Shown here piece after piece: positions 40,983 through 49,370 of a stretch of 64,000 nt of DNA. Each line of letters opens with the position of its first letter. Within the stretch, counting starts at the first letter, position 1. The notes below the pieces were generated by a model. The model had not been told where the DNA came from and ran no database searches. It was given only the letters and a program-made list of their open reading frames with translations. Position numbers and translations under genes: made by a program. Where the stretch lies: positions 208,718-272,717 of the forward strand of contig JAFLSK010000001.1 in NCBI GenBank assembly GCA_022510945.1, written 5' to 3'. The DNA comes from Ruminococcus sp. (GTDB lineage Bacteria > Bacillota > Clostridia > Oscillospirales > Acutalibacteraceae).

Positions 40983-41768
40983 TTATTTAACTTCATCCCA
41001 CAGGGAATCGAGTTCGGATAATGACGCCGTTTTTACGTCTATGCCACGCTCGGCCGCGAGCGCTTCGAGAGAACGAAAACGGTCGGTAAATTTATCACAC
41101 GCGTCGTAGAGCGCCTTTTCGGAATCGACCTTAAGAAAGCGCGATACGTTAACGACGGAGAAAAGTAAATCTCCGAGTTCCTCGGCCTGGTTCTTAGCGT
41201 CGTTGTTTTCGATAGCTTTCTTAAGTTCAGCTGTTTCCTCTACGATTTTATCTAAAGGACCGCTTACGTCGTCCCAATCAAAGCCGACCTTAGCCGCCTT
41301 CTGCTGAATCTTCGCAGCGCGCATAAGCGACGGGAGAGCCTTCGAAACGCTGTCCATAGCCTCGGACTGTTTTTTCTGAGACTTGGTCTGCATTTTAACA
41401 TCATCCCAGCTTTTTAAGGCATCAGCGCTGTTTTCGGCTTTTACATCGCCGAAAACGTGCGGGTGACGTACAACGAGTTTTTTACAGATTCCGTTAATAA
41501 CGTCGTTTATATCGAAATCGTCCTCTTCGGCGGACATCTCGGCGTGGAAAACAACCTGCAAAAGAACATCGCCGAGTTCTTCCTTAAGAAGATCGCTGTC
41601 CTTAGTGTCAATCGCCTCGATAACCTCGTAGGTCTCTTCGATAAAGTTTGCGCGGATTGATTCGTGAGTTTGCACCATATCCCACGGACAACCTCCGGGG
41701 GCTCTGAGGAACTTCATAATCTCAACTAAATCGTTGAAATCAAAGTTTTCCTTCTCGGTAAAATTCAC
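40983..41768 (-). CDS. mazG: Nucleoside triphosphate pyrophosphohydrolase MazG (YabN-type C-terminal domain)
   Basis: MazG hydrolyses NTPs and dNTPs to monophosphates and removes abnormal nucleotides. The 261-residue protein has two MazG domains: APGGCPWDMVQTHES, EETYEVIEAID and EELGDVLLQVVFHAEM in the first, and EETAELKKAIENND..AEELGDLLFSVVNVSRFL in the second. Bacillus YabN has an extra N-terminal methylase-like domain that is absent here. The start is GTG at 41768 with AGGTGAG upstream. Confidence 0.95.
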   Translation of the reverse strand: MNFTEKENFDFNDLVEIMKFLRAPGGCPWDMVQTHESIRANFIEETYEVIEAIDTKDSDLLKEELGDVLLQVVFHAEMSAEEDDFDINDVINGICKKLVVRHPHVFGDVKAENSADALKSWDDVKMQTKSQKKQSEAMDSVSKALPSLMRAAKIQQKAAKVGFDWDDVSGPLDKIVEETAELKKAIENNDAKNQAEELGDLLFSVVNVSRFLKVDSEKALYDACDKFTDRFRSLEALAAERGIDVKTASLSELDSLWDEVK

Positions 41769-41820
41769 GTTCTCACCTCACGCAATGTAATAAAGTGTAA
41801 TAAATAAAACCTAAATTATT

Positions 41821-43638
41821 TTACCCTATTAAATGATATTTTTCAAGTAAAGTTACAATTTTTTCACCTTTAGGCAGAAACCTGAGCTCATTTCTGGTAA
41901 ATGTCTTTAATAGTAACAAAATTGTAATATATATAACCGCCGCTGATACTACAGAAGCGATTGTCGCGAGGATATTGGGCATAAAACCCGCATATAGCTT
42001 ATAGCTGAAATAAGCAGTAAGAGCGCAACAAATTGCGGAGACAAGCGGTTTTACAACCGTCGACATAAAGTCGGGCATTACGCCGGAATGTTTCACAAGC
42101 AAATACATCGCGATAACGAGCATAAAGCTGTACGCAATAAGCGAGCCCACAGAGGCGCCCTGAATGTTTATGGACACTATACGGACGAAGAGCCATGTGG
42201 TTGCTACCTTGAGCGTGATTCCCGCGGCGTATATCTTGAGCGGCAGGTCTACCCTGCCTATTCCCTGTAGCATAGAGCACAGCGGAGTTACGCTCGCGAT
42301 AACAATAGCGGTAAAGCCCATCACCTTGAGCACCTGTGCACCGATAACGACCTGAGTGTTGCTCGCGTAGACTATATCCATAATCGGCTGTGCGAGCGCG
42401 GTAAGTCCGAGACCCGCGGGCAAGGTAAAGAGCATTGTAAGACGTAAAACAGTCTCGATAGAGGATTTCAATTCTTTCTTGTCGCCCTTTGTCCACGCGC
42501 TTGCAACGTTAGGCATAGCAGATGTTCCGAACGCCTGCGTAACCGCGGTCACAAGCTGCATAAGCGGAAGAGCCGCACCGTAACAGCCCCATAAAGCGGT
42601 GTGGATAGTGATTTTATCGACCTTATCGGAAATCTGCTTTGAAAGGTCAACGCCCATAGCCTTGTACTGGTTTACAAGTTCCTTGCCGTCGGTGATAGCA
42701 AGACCGTGAAGCACATTCTGAATTACTGCGCCGTCAATTTGAGTACCTATATTCATAACAAGAGCGGTAAGACCGATTGGGATAGCGGTCTTGAACATTC
42801 TGATGAACGTTTCCTTTTTAGTGCGTGCATCAACAGAATTTTCGTAGTATTCCTCGGGTATACCGTCTCCTCTGACCTTGTAGCGCAAAAACATAAAGAG
42901 AAATGATGCAATGCTGCCGAGCAGAATACCCGAAATCGCACCTGCGACAGAGAACGAGATTATTGTGTACATAGCCTCTAACTCGGCATTTTTACCCGAG
43001 AACGTAAGGCCGAACACCGTGCCCGTCGAGTGGTAGCTGTCTCCGCCTAATTTCATAATAATGAACGCGATTATAAGGCCGAAAACAAGCTTTGAGCCTG
43101 CTTCGATAATCTCAGAAATCGCGGTCGGGAACATATTGCGCTGTCCCTCAAAATAACCTCGATAGATAGAAACAAGACAACCGAACAGTATGGACGGCGA
43201 GAGCATAAGCATAGCGTACAGCGAATACGGAGAGTTGATTATGTGGATATAGAAGAAGCTGCTGAAGAACATTATCAGAAAGCATACTGTACCCGTTGCG
43301 GTAAAGAACGGCACAGATACCTTGTATATTTGCTTTACGTCCTTGTACCTCTTCTGCGAAATACTCTCGGAAACGAGCCTTGAAATCGCGATAGGAAATC
43401 CGGCGGTCGCTATCGTGAACAGCGGAATGTACATTTCGTAGGCGTTGTTGTAGAGACCTGTTCCGATTGCGGCGTATGTATCGCCGAAATAGGAATATAG
43501 GTTACTGATTAGAATTTTATCAACAAATCCTAACACCTTAACAACAATCATAGCAAAACTCATTATTGCTGCACCCTTGAGGAGGGTTTGCGATGCGTTT
43601 GACTTTGCGGTTTCTATTGCGTTATATTTTTTTGACAC
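41821..43638 (-). CDS. SpoVB/YabM-type oligosaccharide flippase (MOP superfamily)
   Basis: The 605-residue polytopic membrane protein has about 14 transmembrane segments and the MATE/PST pattern of SpoVB, YabM and MurJ-like lipid II flippases: GAAIMSFAMIVVKVLGFVDKILI and FPIAISRLVSE at the N-terminus. It is somewhat longer than Bacillus YabM. Its place before mazG matches YabM. Whether it serves vegetative wall synthesis or the spore cortex cannot be told. The GTG start at 43638 follows AGGTGATT. It lies 14 bases after the zinc-ribbon gene. Confidence 0.85.
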   Translation of the reverse strand: MSKKYNAIETAKSNASQTLLKGAAIMSFAMIVVKVLGFVDKILISNLYSYFGDTYAAIGTGLYNNAYEMYIPLFTIATAGFPIAISRLVSESISQKRYKDVKQIYKVSVPFFTATGTVCFLIMFFSSFFYIHIINSPYSLYAMLMLSPSILFGCLVSIYRGYFEGQRNMFPTAISEIIEAGSKLVFGLIIAFIIMKLGGDSYHSTGTVFGLTFSGKNAELEAMYTIISFSVAGAISGILLGSIASFLFMFLRYKVRGDGIPEEYYENSVDARTKKETFIRMFKTAIPIGLTALVMNIGTQIDGAVIQNVLHGLAITDGKELVNQYKAMGVDLSKQISDKVDKITIHTALWGCYGAALPLMQLVTAVTQAFGTSAMPNVASAWTKGDKKELKSSIETVLRLTMLFTLPAGLGLTALAQPIMDIVYASNTQVVIGAQVLKVMGFTAIVIASVTPLCSMLQGIGRVDLPLKIYAAGITLKVATTWLFVRIVSINIQGASVGSLIAYSFMLVIAMYLLVKHSGVMPDFMSTVVKPLVSAICCALTAYFSYKLYAGFMPNILATIASVVSAAVIYITILLLLKTFTRNELRFLPKGEKIVTLLEKYHLIG

Positions 43639-43652
43639 AAAAAATCACCTGA

Positions 43653-44048
43653 TTATTCCGAAACTTCGTCGGTCGCGGGTTCGTCTGCGGGGGTATATTC
43701 AACCTTAGCGACAGGGTTTCCGCAGGTTAAGCAGAAACGCGCGGCTTTCGGTAACTTTTCACCGCAGACAGTGCAGAATGTAGTGTTGCTTGTTGATGAG
43801 ATAATTTTCTCAATATCAGCGATATTCTGCTTGATTTCGGCGATTTCAGCCTTAATCTCCTCAACGGTAGCCTCGGGGTCGTTGTTATACACAGACTCAC
43901 CGAGAGCAGCATACTTCTTGTTAAGCTCGCCTCTCAGTCCTGCCGCGGAAATACGGAGCTTGGACAAATCATAGAACGCGCCTGCCTTCTTGGAAACAGC
44001 AGCCGCTGCGGATTTTGCATTTACTACTACATCGTCAAATATAGCCAT
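43653..44048 (-). CDS. Zinc-ribbon protein with helical N-terminus, unknown function
   Basis: The 131-residue protein has a helical, coiled-coil-like N-terminal region (about 1-85). A zinc ribbon follows, FCTVCGEKLPKAARFCLTCGNP, with two CxxC pairs about 15 residues apart, then an acidic tail. Similar short zinc-ribbon proteins are common in Clostridia without known function. AAAGGAAG precedes the ATG. It opens the transcript that continues into the spoVB-like, mazG and hup genes. Confidence 0.75.
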   Translation of the reverse strand: MAIFDDVVVNAKSAAAAVSKKAGAFYDLSKLRISAAGLRGELNKKYAALGESVYNNDPEATVEEIKAEIAEIKQNIADIEKIISSTSNTTFCTVCGEKLPKAARFCLTCGNPVAKVEYTPADEPATDEVSE

Positions 44049-44080
44049 AGAAAAAACTTCCTTTCAAATAAATTAGACAT

Positions 44081-44109
44081 ATTATAGCACTTGAAAACGG
44101 ATATTTCAA
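44081..44109 (-). promoter_or_regulatory. Sigma-A promoter for zinc-ribbon/spoVB-like operon
   Basis: TTGAAA (44109-44104), a 17-base gap and TATAAT (44086-44081) on the minus strand, immediately beyond the hemZ stop codon. Confidence 0.8.
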
Positions 44110-44112
44110 TTG

Positions 44113-45555
44113 TTACATACAATTTTTGTAAAATGTATAGATTTCATTTTTACGCTCAAGCTGTTCTTCGTATCTATCTATATATTCATATGGATATTTA
44201 AAATTAAATATACGCTTGAGGTAGGTGTCGCGTGGCTTTTTGAGCTTTGTCACTGCGCCCGCACCGCAGCCGAGGATAGTGTGCGTTTCGTCCATTACAT
44301 AGATATTATACAGACTCTCGAACCCTTTTTTCGACCAACCTGTGTTCTCGAGGTTGCCGACCATACGGCTTTGGCGATAGAGATAGTACGGGATATATTC
44401 CTCGCTTAACAGCTTACTTCCTGCGTAGTCGAGCATTTTTGCGGCGCAGCCAGCATCGTCGCGGTTGATTGATGAGCCGTCTTGCGTAAGGGTTGAACTG
44501 CGTTTCAGTGAGAGCGTGTGAATAGTTACACACTCGGGATTGAGCTCACATATGCGGTCGAGAGTCGAGATGAAGCTTTCGACCGTATCCGTGGGCAGAC
44601 CTGCGATTAAATCCATATTTATGCTGTCGAAACCTACTTTTCGGGCAAGGTTATAAGCATCTATAGTCTGCTGTGCGGTATGTCGACGTCCGATTTGTTC
44701 GAGGACCGAGTCATTTAAAGTCTGCGGATTTATTGAAATTCGTCCGACTTTATTTTCTTTTAAAGAAATTAACTTATCCTCTGTGATAGTGTCGGGACGT
44801 CCCGCCTCAACGGTGAACTCCCGCAGCTTAGATACATCAAAACTATTGTTAACTGTGGAAAGAACTCGGTCAAGCTGTTCGGCGCTGAGCGTTGTGGGAG
44901 TGCCGCCGCCCATATAGACAGTGCTGAGTTTTAGTCCCAAGTCGGAAGCTATCTTCGCCGTGTGTTCGATTTCCTTGCATAGAAGGTCGACGTATGGGTC
45001 AATCAAGTGCTTTGAGCGCGCTGTGGAGGACTGCACAAATGAGCAGTAATAACAACGCGACGGACAAAACGGAATTGATATGTATAGACTGAATGAGTCA
45101 TCCGTGGAAAGGTCGATAATCTGCTTTTCAACAACCTCGGTTTTCTTTGCAAGATTCAGCTTTTCGGGGCTTACGAACAACTTGTCAGTAAAATAGTTAT
45201 CGGCGTTTTTTTCTCCGTTGGTTTCGAGAAGACGACGATATAGCTTTACGGGACGAACACCCGTAATCATACCCCACGGCGGTGTAACTCCCGTAAACTC
45301 GCAGAGAATTTTGTAGAGAAGTTCGCATAGCATTCGCTCGTTTTCAACATCATCGGACAAATTCGCGCCGGAAGAGCGTACGAAATCGCCGATTGTGACA
45401 TCCACCTCTAATTTATCTGAAATTTTGGTGCATATGTAGGGCAGTTCGTACGCTTCGCTGTTCTTTATGACGTTAATCTTTTCGTTCGGAAAGAAAAGCC
45501 GAGTGAGGTTTTCGAGTTCGTAGTGAAAAGAATGGTTATTAATATATAAATTCAT
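44113..45555 (-). CDS. hemZ: Radical SAM coproporphyrinogen dehydrogenase-like protein HemZ
   Basis: The 480-residue protein belongs to the HemN-like radical-SAM group and fits HemZ of Clostridia. The cluster motif FCPSRCYYCSF has Cys164, Cys168 and Cys171. VYMGGGTPTTLS, TVEAGRPDTI, SINPQTLND and MDLIAGLPTDT follow as expected. A distinct N-terminal region (to about 150) is a HemZ feature. No other heme genes are nearby, and Clostridia often lack full heme synthesis, so the substrate remains uncertain; some HemN relatives are not coproporphyrinogen oxidases. The ATG directly follows the stop of the MBL gene. Confidence 0.85.
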   Translation of the reverse strand: MNLYINNHSFHYELENLTRLFFPNEKINVIKNSEAYELPYICTKISDKLEVDVTIGDFVRSSGANLSDDVENERMLCELLYKILCEFTGVTPPWGMITGVRPVKLYRRLLETNGEKNADNYFTDKLFVSPEKLNLAKKTEVVEKQIIDLSTDDSFSLYISIPFCPSRCYYCSFVQSSTARSKHLIDPYVDLLCKEIEHTAKIASDLGLKLSTVYMGGGTPTTLSAEQLDRVLSTVNNSFDVSKLREFTVEAGRPDTITEDKLISLKENKVGRISINPQTLNDSVLEQIGRRHTAQQTIDAYNLARKVGFDSINMDLIAGLPTDTVESFISTLDRICELNPECVTIHTLSLKRSSTLTQDGSSINRDDAGCAAKMLDYAGSKLLSEEYIPYYLYRQSRMVGNLENTGWSKKGFESLYNIYVMDETHTILGCGAGAVTKLKKPRDTYLKRIFNFKYPYEYIDRYEEQLERKNEIYTFYKNCM

Positions 45556-46188
45556 TTACAGTCTCCTCATCAGAGGGTTATATTTTCGCTCGTGGTCGAG
45601 GGTTGAAAGGTTACCGTGACCCGGCAGAACGTTATAGTCGCCTTCGAGGTTCTTGAGACGTTTTATGGAATTAATCATATCCATATCGTTGCCTGTCGGC
45701 AGGTCGGTTCTTCCGTAGCTTTCACAGAAAAGGGTGTCGCCTGCTATTATGTTATTGTCGAAGATATAGCAACCTGAGTCGATAGTGTGACCCGGAGTTG
45801 AGATATAGGTAATCTCTGTGTTTCCGAGGTTGAATGTATCACCGTCGGACAAGATAATATCGCCAAAAAACGGCTTTATATCATCAAAATCGTCGTGGAA
45901 AGCGGAGTGATTTAGAATGTTATCATTAAAGAAATCGCTTGACTTGCTACCACAGACGATCTTTGCGCCATACAAATCCGCAAGCTTCTTTGCGTAGCCG
46001 ATATGGTCGTAGTGTCCGTGAGTGAGGATAACGTACTTTAACTCACCTTTTGCGCTGTTAATAGCAGAAATCAGCTTTTCGCTTTTTGCTCCGGGGTCGA
46101 CTACTGCCATATTGTCTGTGTCGATGTCTGTGAGCAGGTAGCAGTTGGTGAAAAGCATTGTGACGTGAAAGATTTTTATGTCTATCAT
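45556..46188 (-). CDS. MBL-fold metallo-hydrolase (glyoxalase II-like)
   Basis: The 210-residue protein has the metallo-beta-lactamase fold zinc motif THGHYDHIG (His57, His59, Asp61, His62), further ligands in STPGHTIDSGCY and AGDTLF, and the C-terminal LPGHG. This pattern is typical of the hydroxyacylglutathione hydrolase-like proteins encoded next to dtd in many Firmicutes. The substrate is unknown; thioesters are likely. Its ATG overlaps the dtd stop as ATGA, showing translational coupling. Confidence 0.9.
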   Translation of the reverse strand: MIDIKIFHVTMLFTNCYLLTDIDTDNMAVVDPGAKSEKLISAINSAKGELKYVILTHGHYDHIGYAKKLADLYGAKIVCGSKSSDFFNDNILNHSAFHDDFDDIKPFFGDIILSDGDTFNLGNTEITYISTPGHTIDSGCYIFDNNIIAGDTLFCESYGRTDLPTGNDMDMINSIKRLKNLEGDYNVLPGHGNLSTLDHERKYNPLMRRL

Positions 46189-46637
46189 TTTAAGTCCTCC
46201 GAGTCTATAACGAGAGTTATAGGTCCGTCGTTAAGAAGGCTAACCTTCATATCTGCGCCGAACTCGCCTGTCTGCACGTCCTCGACGCCGTTTTTCCTCA
46301 GTTCATCGCAGAAAAATTCGTAAAGAGGGTTTGAAATTTCGGGTCGCGCGGCGTTAATGAAGCTCGGACGTCTGCCGTGGGAGCAGTCGGCGTAGAGCGT
46401 AAAATTCGAAACAACTACGACAGAACCGCCGACATCGGCTAATGAAAGGTTCATCTTGTCGTTTTCGTCGTTGAATATACGAAGTCCCGAGATTTTCTTC
46501 GCAAGCTTTGTCGCGTCCGCCTCGGTGTCGCCGTTTTTAACGCCGAGCAAAAGAAGAAAGCCCTTCCCTATCTCAGCCACTTTTTGTCCGTCTATTTTTA
46601 CATTACATTCGGATACAAGCTGTAAAACTACTTTCAT
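46185..46637 (-). CDS. dtd: D-aminoacyl-tRNA deacylase
   Basis: Dtd cleaves D-amino acids (and glycine mischarged on tRNA-Ala) from tRNA. The 150-residue length is normal. Motifs are MKVVLQLVSECNVKIDGQKV, GFLLLLGVKNGD, RIFNDENDKMNLS, VVSNFTLYADCSHGRRPSF and NAARPE. The usual SQFTL is SNFTL here, a conservative change. An AAAGGAA ribosome site precedes the ATG. rel and dtd are usually direct neighbours; here a small orphan gene lies between. Confidence 0.95.
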   Translation of the reverse strand: MKVVLQLVSECNVKIDGQKVAEIGKGFLLLLGVKNGDTEADATKLAKKISGLRIFNDENDKMNLSLADVGGSVVVVSNFTLYADCSHGRRPSFINAARPEISNPLYEFFCDELRKNGVEDVQTGEFGADMKVSLLNDGPITLVIDSEDLK

Positions 46638-46666
46638 TTTGTTCCTTTCACATATTAAAACTATGA

Positions 46667-47086
46667 TTAGCGTAAATATAAATTGATATCTCCATTGGCT
46701 TTATTATCAATATCCTCATCAGAAATAAAAGATATATCTACACAACTGCTGTTTAGCGATGTAATTATCTTTGAAACTTGCGAGTCTATTTCTCCAATAA
46801 ATATATCATCGTGTTCAAATGATTTAATAACTGATTCAAAAGCATCACTCGGATATCCGTTTTGAATTAGGCAATCAATAGTTCTTTGTTTTATTTCGTC
46901 TGTTTTTTTCTGTTTTATTATATTTTCTAAATCAATATTTGTTTTAAAAATAAAGAAAATCGAAAGAGAGCGTGGATCTTTTTCGTAATTTCCAAAATAG
47001 TATGAATAGAAATACTCATTAAGCTTTGCTCTATATTCTTTCTCAACACTTTTTAATGATTTTTTAATTATTTTATTAATCCGCAA
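46667..47086 (-). CDS. Orphan AT-rich small protein, unknown function
   Basis: The 139-residue product is Lys-, Ile-, Asp- and Ser-rich, with no signal peptide, transmembrane segment or motif I recognise. It contains EYFYSYYFGNYEKDPRSLSIFFIFKT and a charged, acidic C-terminal half (ISDEDIDNKANGDINLYLR). The start is TTG at 47086 with AAGGAGG nine bases upstream; the ATG nearer the ribosome site leads to a stop within five codons. Base composition is clearly more AT-rich than the genes on either side, which suggests recent acquisition. It separates the commonly adjacent rel and dtd. Confidence 0.65.
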   Translation of the reverse strand: MRINKIIKKSLKSVEKEYRAKLNEYFYSYYFGNYEKDPRSLSIFFIFKTNIDLENIIKQKKTDEIKQRTIDCLIQNGYPSDAFESVIKSFEHDDIFIGEIDSQVSKIITSLNSSCVDISFISDEDIDNKANGDINLYLR

Positions 47087-47165
47087 AAATCATATCCTCC
47101 TTGATTATTTAATAAAATCTTGTTTTAGATATGGTTATGGGCAGGTGCAGAGACCTGCCCTGATA

Positions 47166-49370
47166 TTAAAATCTTTTTATTGAAATTACGTCTCGGATGG
47201 ACTGCAAGCGTCGCACAACGGTGTCAAGGTGCTCGCGGTTTGCGACGTCTATGGTCGCGGTGATGAGCGCCTGTCCGTTGTCAATCTGACGCGTGTTGAG
47301 CGTATGGATAAAAATGCGCATCGAAGAAAGCGCGATTGTAACGTCCGCGAGCAGACCCGTGCGGTCGGTGCAGGTCATCTCGAGTGTGGAGCGGAAGTTG
47401 TCGTTGACGTTGTTCTCCCAGAATACGTTAACATAACGCTCGGGCTCCTCCGCAGAAGAGATGTCGTTCGGAATATTGGGACAGCTGCGCTTGTGGATAG
47501 AAACGCCGAATCCACGGGTAATGTAACCGATTATATCGTCGCCTGGCAACGGATTACAGCAATGAGAGAACTTTATAAGGCAATCCTCCATATTCTCGAC
47601 GATAACGCCCGATGTAATTCTTCTGCGTTTTGCGGGAGCGGTCTGGCGTACAAGTGGTTTAATCTCCTCGGGCTTGAACTTAAGTGTATATTCCTCGCGG
47701 ATACGCGGCATAACCTTCCAAAGCTGGATACCGCCGTAACCGATTGAGGCGTAGAGATCCTGTACGTCGTTGAACTTGTTCTTCTTGAGCATAAACTGCA
47801 ACAGCTCCTCAAGCTGCTCGTCAGCGAGGGAAATATTGCTGCGCTTGAGCTCGCGCTCGAGCATCATTTTGCCTTCAATTATGTTTTCGTCGCGCTTTTC
47901 ACGCTTGAACCACTGGCGGATTTTTGAGCGTGCAGATGAGGTTTTGCAGATTTCGAGCCAGTCACGTCTCGGGTGGCTGTCCTTCTGCGTTAAAATTTCA
48001 CAGATTTCGCCTGTATTGAGCTTGTAGTCAATCGGAACAATTCGCTGGTCAACCTTTGCGCCGACCATATGATGACCGACTTCGGTGTGGATAAGATATG
48101 CAAGGTCGATAACCGTGGAGCCGTTCGGAAGGCTGAAAACATCGCCCTTCGGGGAGAAAACATAGACCTCGTTCTGGTCGAAGTCGTTGCGGATGTTGCG
48201 GATAATATCGGTCGAGTCGTCGGCGTCAATCTGAGCCTTCAGAACATCCTTGATTCGGCTTATGTTCTCGTCGAGTTCACGCGCCTTTTTATTGTTTACG
48301 ATACGAGTAAATCCAAGCTTGTATTTCCAGTGCGCCGCGATTCCGTTCTCGGCGGTCTGGTGCATTTCCCATGTGCGGATTTGTACCTCGAAGGGAATGC
48401 CGTCGCTGTCGATTACAGTGGTGTGCAAGGAGCGGTACATATTAGGTTTCGGGGTCGAGATATAGTCCTTGAATCGGTTCGGAATCGGGTTATATAAATC
48501 GTGAATAACGCCGAGCATATTGTAACATTCCTGCACGGTATCAACGAGGATACGCATTGCAAAAACATCATAAATCTGGTCGATTGTTTTGCCTTTAACG
48601 TAGGTTTTTTTGTAGATACTGTTGATGCTCTTAACACGGCCGTAGACGGTGATTTTGTTATGCGGGAGCGTTGAGGCTTTGAGGATATCCTTCTTCTTGC
48701 GCTCGATAAATTTCTCGCGCTCGCTCTCCTGCAGCATAAGTGCGGACTCAATCTCGCCGTATCCTATGGGGTCGAGATAGCGCAGGGATAAATCCTCGAG
48801 TTCCTCTTTCACGGCTTTCATACCGAGTCGGTGAGCAATCGGTGCGAAAACCTCCATATTTTCGCGGGATTTATCACGGCGTTTCTGCTCGGGCATACAC
48901 TCGATTGTACGCATATTGTGCAGACGGTCGGCAAGCTTTACGATGATTACGCGGATGTCGTTGGACATCGCTATGAGCATTTTGCGGACGTTTTCTGCCT
49001 GTTGTTCCTCACGCGAATAGAGCTTGATTTTGGAGATTTTGGTCACGCCGTCTACTATGTTTGCAACGTCCTTGCCGAACTCCTTACGGACAAAATCGAG
49101 CGAATAAGAGGTGTCCTCAACCACATCGTGGAGAAGGGCTGAGATAATGCTGTCGGAATCCATACCGAACTCGGCGACGATGCACGCAACAGACGTCGGG
49201 TGCAGGATATAAGGTATACCTGAAACTCGACGTTGGTCGCCGTGAGCCTCCTCGGCGAGAGAGTATGCCTTCTGGATTTTGCGCATTTCGTAGTTATTAT
49301 TGCTTTTTTGCAGAATAGCCATAAGCTCGTTAAAATCCTGATAGTGAGCTACGTTCTCATACTTGCCCAT
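47166..49370 (-). CDS. relA: Bifunctional (p)ppGpp synthetase/hydrolase Rel
   Basis: Rel makes and degrades (p)ppGpp in the stringent response. The 734-residue length is normal. The HD hydrolase domain is intact (His57, HD at 81-82 and ED at 85-86 in LLHDVVEDT; LADRLHNMRT). The synthetase domain follows (YDVFAMRILV, YISTPKPNMYRSLHTTV, EVQIRTWEMH). A TGS domain (VYVFSPKGDVFSLPNGSTVIDLAY), a helical zinc-finger region (KFSHCCNPLPGDDIIGY) and a C-terminal ACT domain complete it. Both activities should therefore be present. It overlaps recJ by 14 bases. Confidence 0.97.
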   Translation of the reverse strand: MGKYENVAHYQDFNELMAILQKSNNNYEMRKIQKAYSLAEEAHGDQRRVSGIPYILHPTSVACIVAEFGMDSDSIISALLHDVVEDTSYSLDFVRKEFGKDVANIVDGVTKISKIKLYSREEQQAENVRKMLIAMSNDIRVIIVKLADRLHNMRTIECMPEQKRRDKSRENMEVFAPIAHRLGMKAVKEELEDLSLRYLDPIGYGEIESALMLQESEREKFIERKKKDILKASTLPHNKITVYGRVKSINSIYKKTYVKGKTIDQIYDVFAMRILVDTVQECYNMLGVIHDLYNPIPNRFKDYISTPKPNMYRSLHTTVIDSDGIPFEVQIRTWEMHQTAENGIAAHWKYKLGFTRIVNNKKARELDENISRIKDVLKAQIDADDSTDIIRNIRNDFDQNEVYVFSPKGDVFSLPNGSTVIDLAYLIHTEVGHHMVGAKVDQRIVPIDYKLNTGEICEILTQKDSHPRRDWLEICKTSSARSKIRQWFKREKRDENIIEGKMMLERELKRSNISLADEQLEELLQFMLKKNKFNDVQDLYASIGYGGIQLWKVMPRIREEYTLKFKPEEIKPLVRQTAPAKRRRITSGVIVENMEDCLIKFSHCCNPLPGDDIIGYITRGFGVSIHKRSCPNIPNDISSAEEPERYVNVFWENNVNDNFRSTLEMTCTDRTGLLADVTIALSSMRIFIHTLNTRQIDNGQALITATIDVANREHLDTVVRRLQSIRDVISIKRF

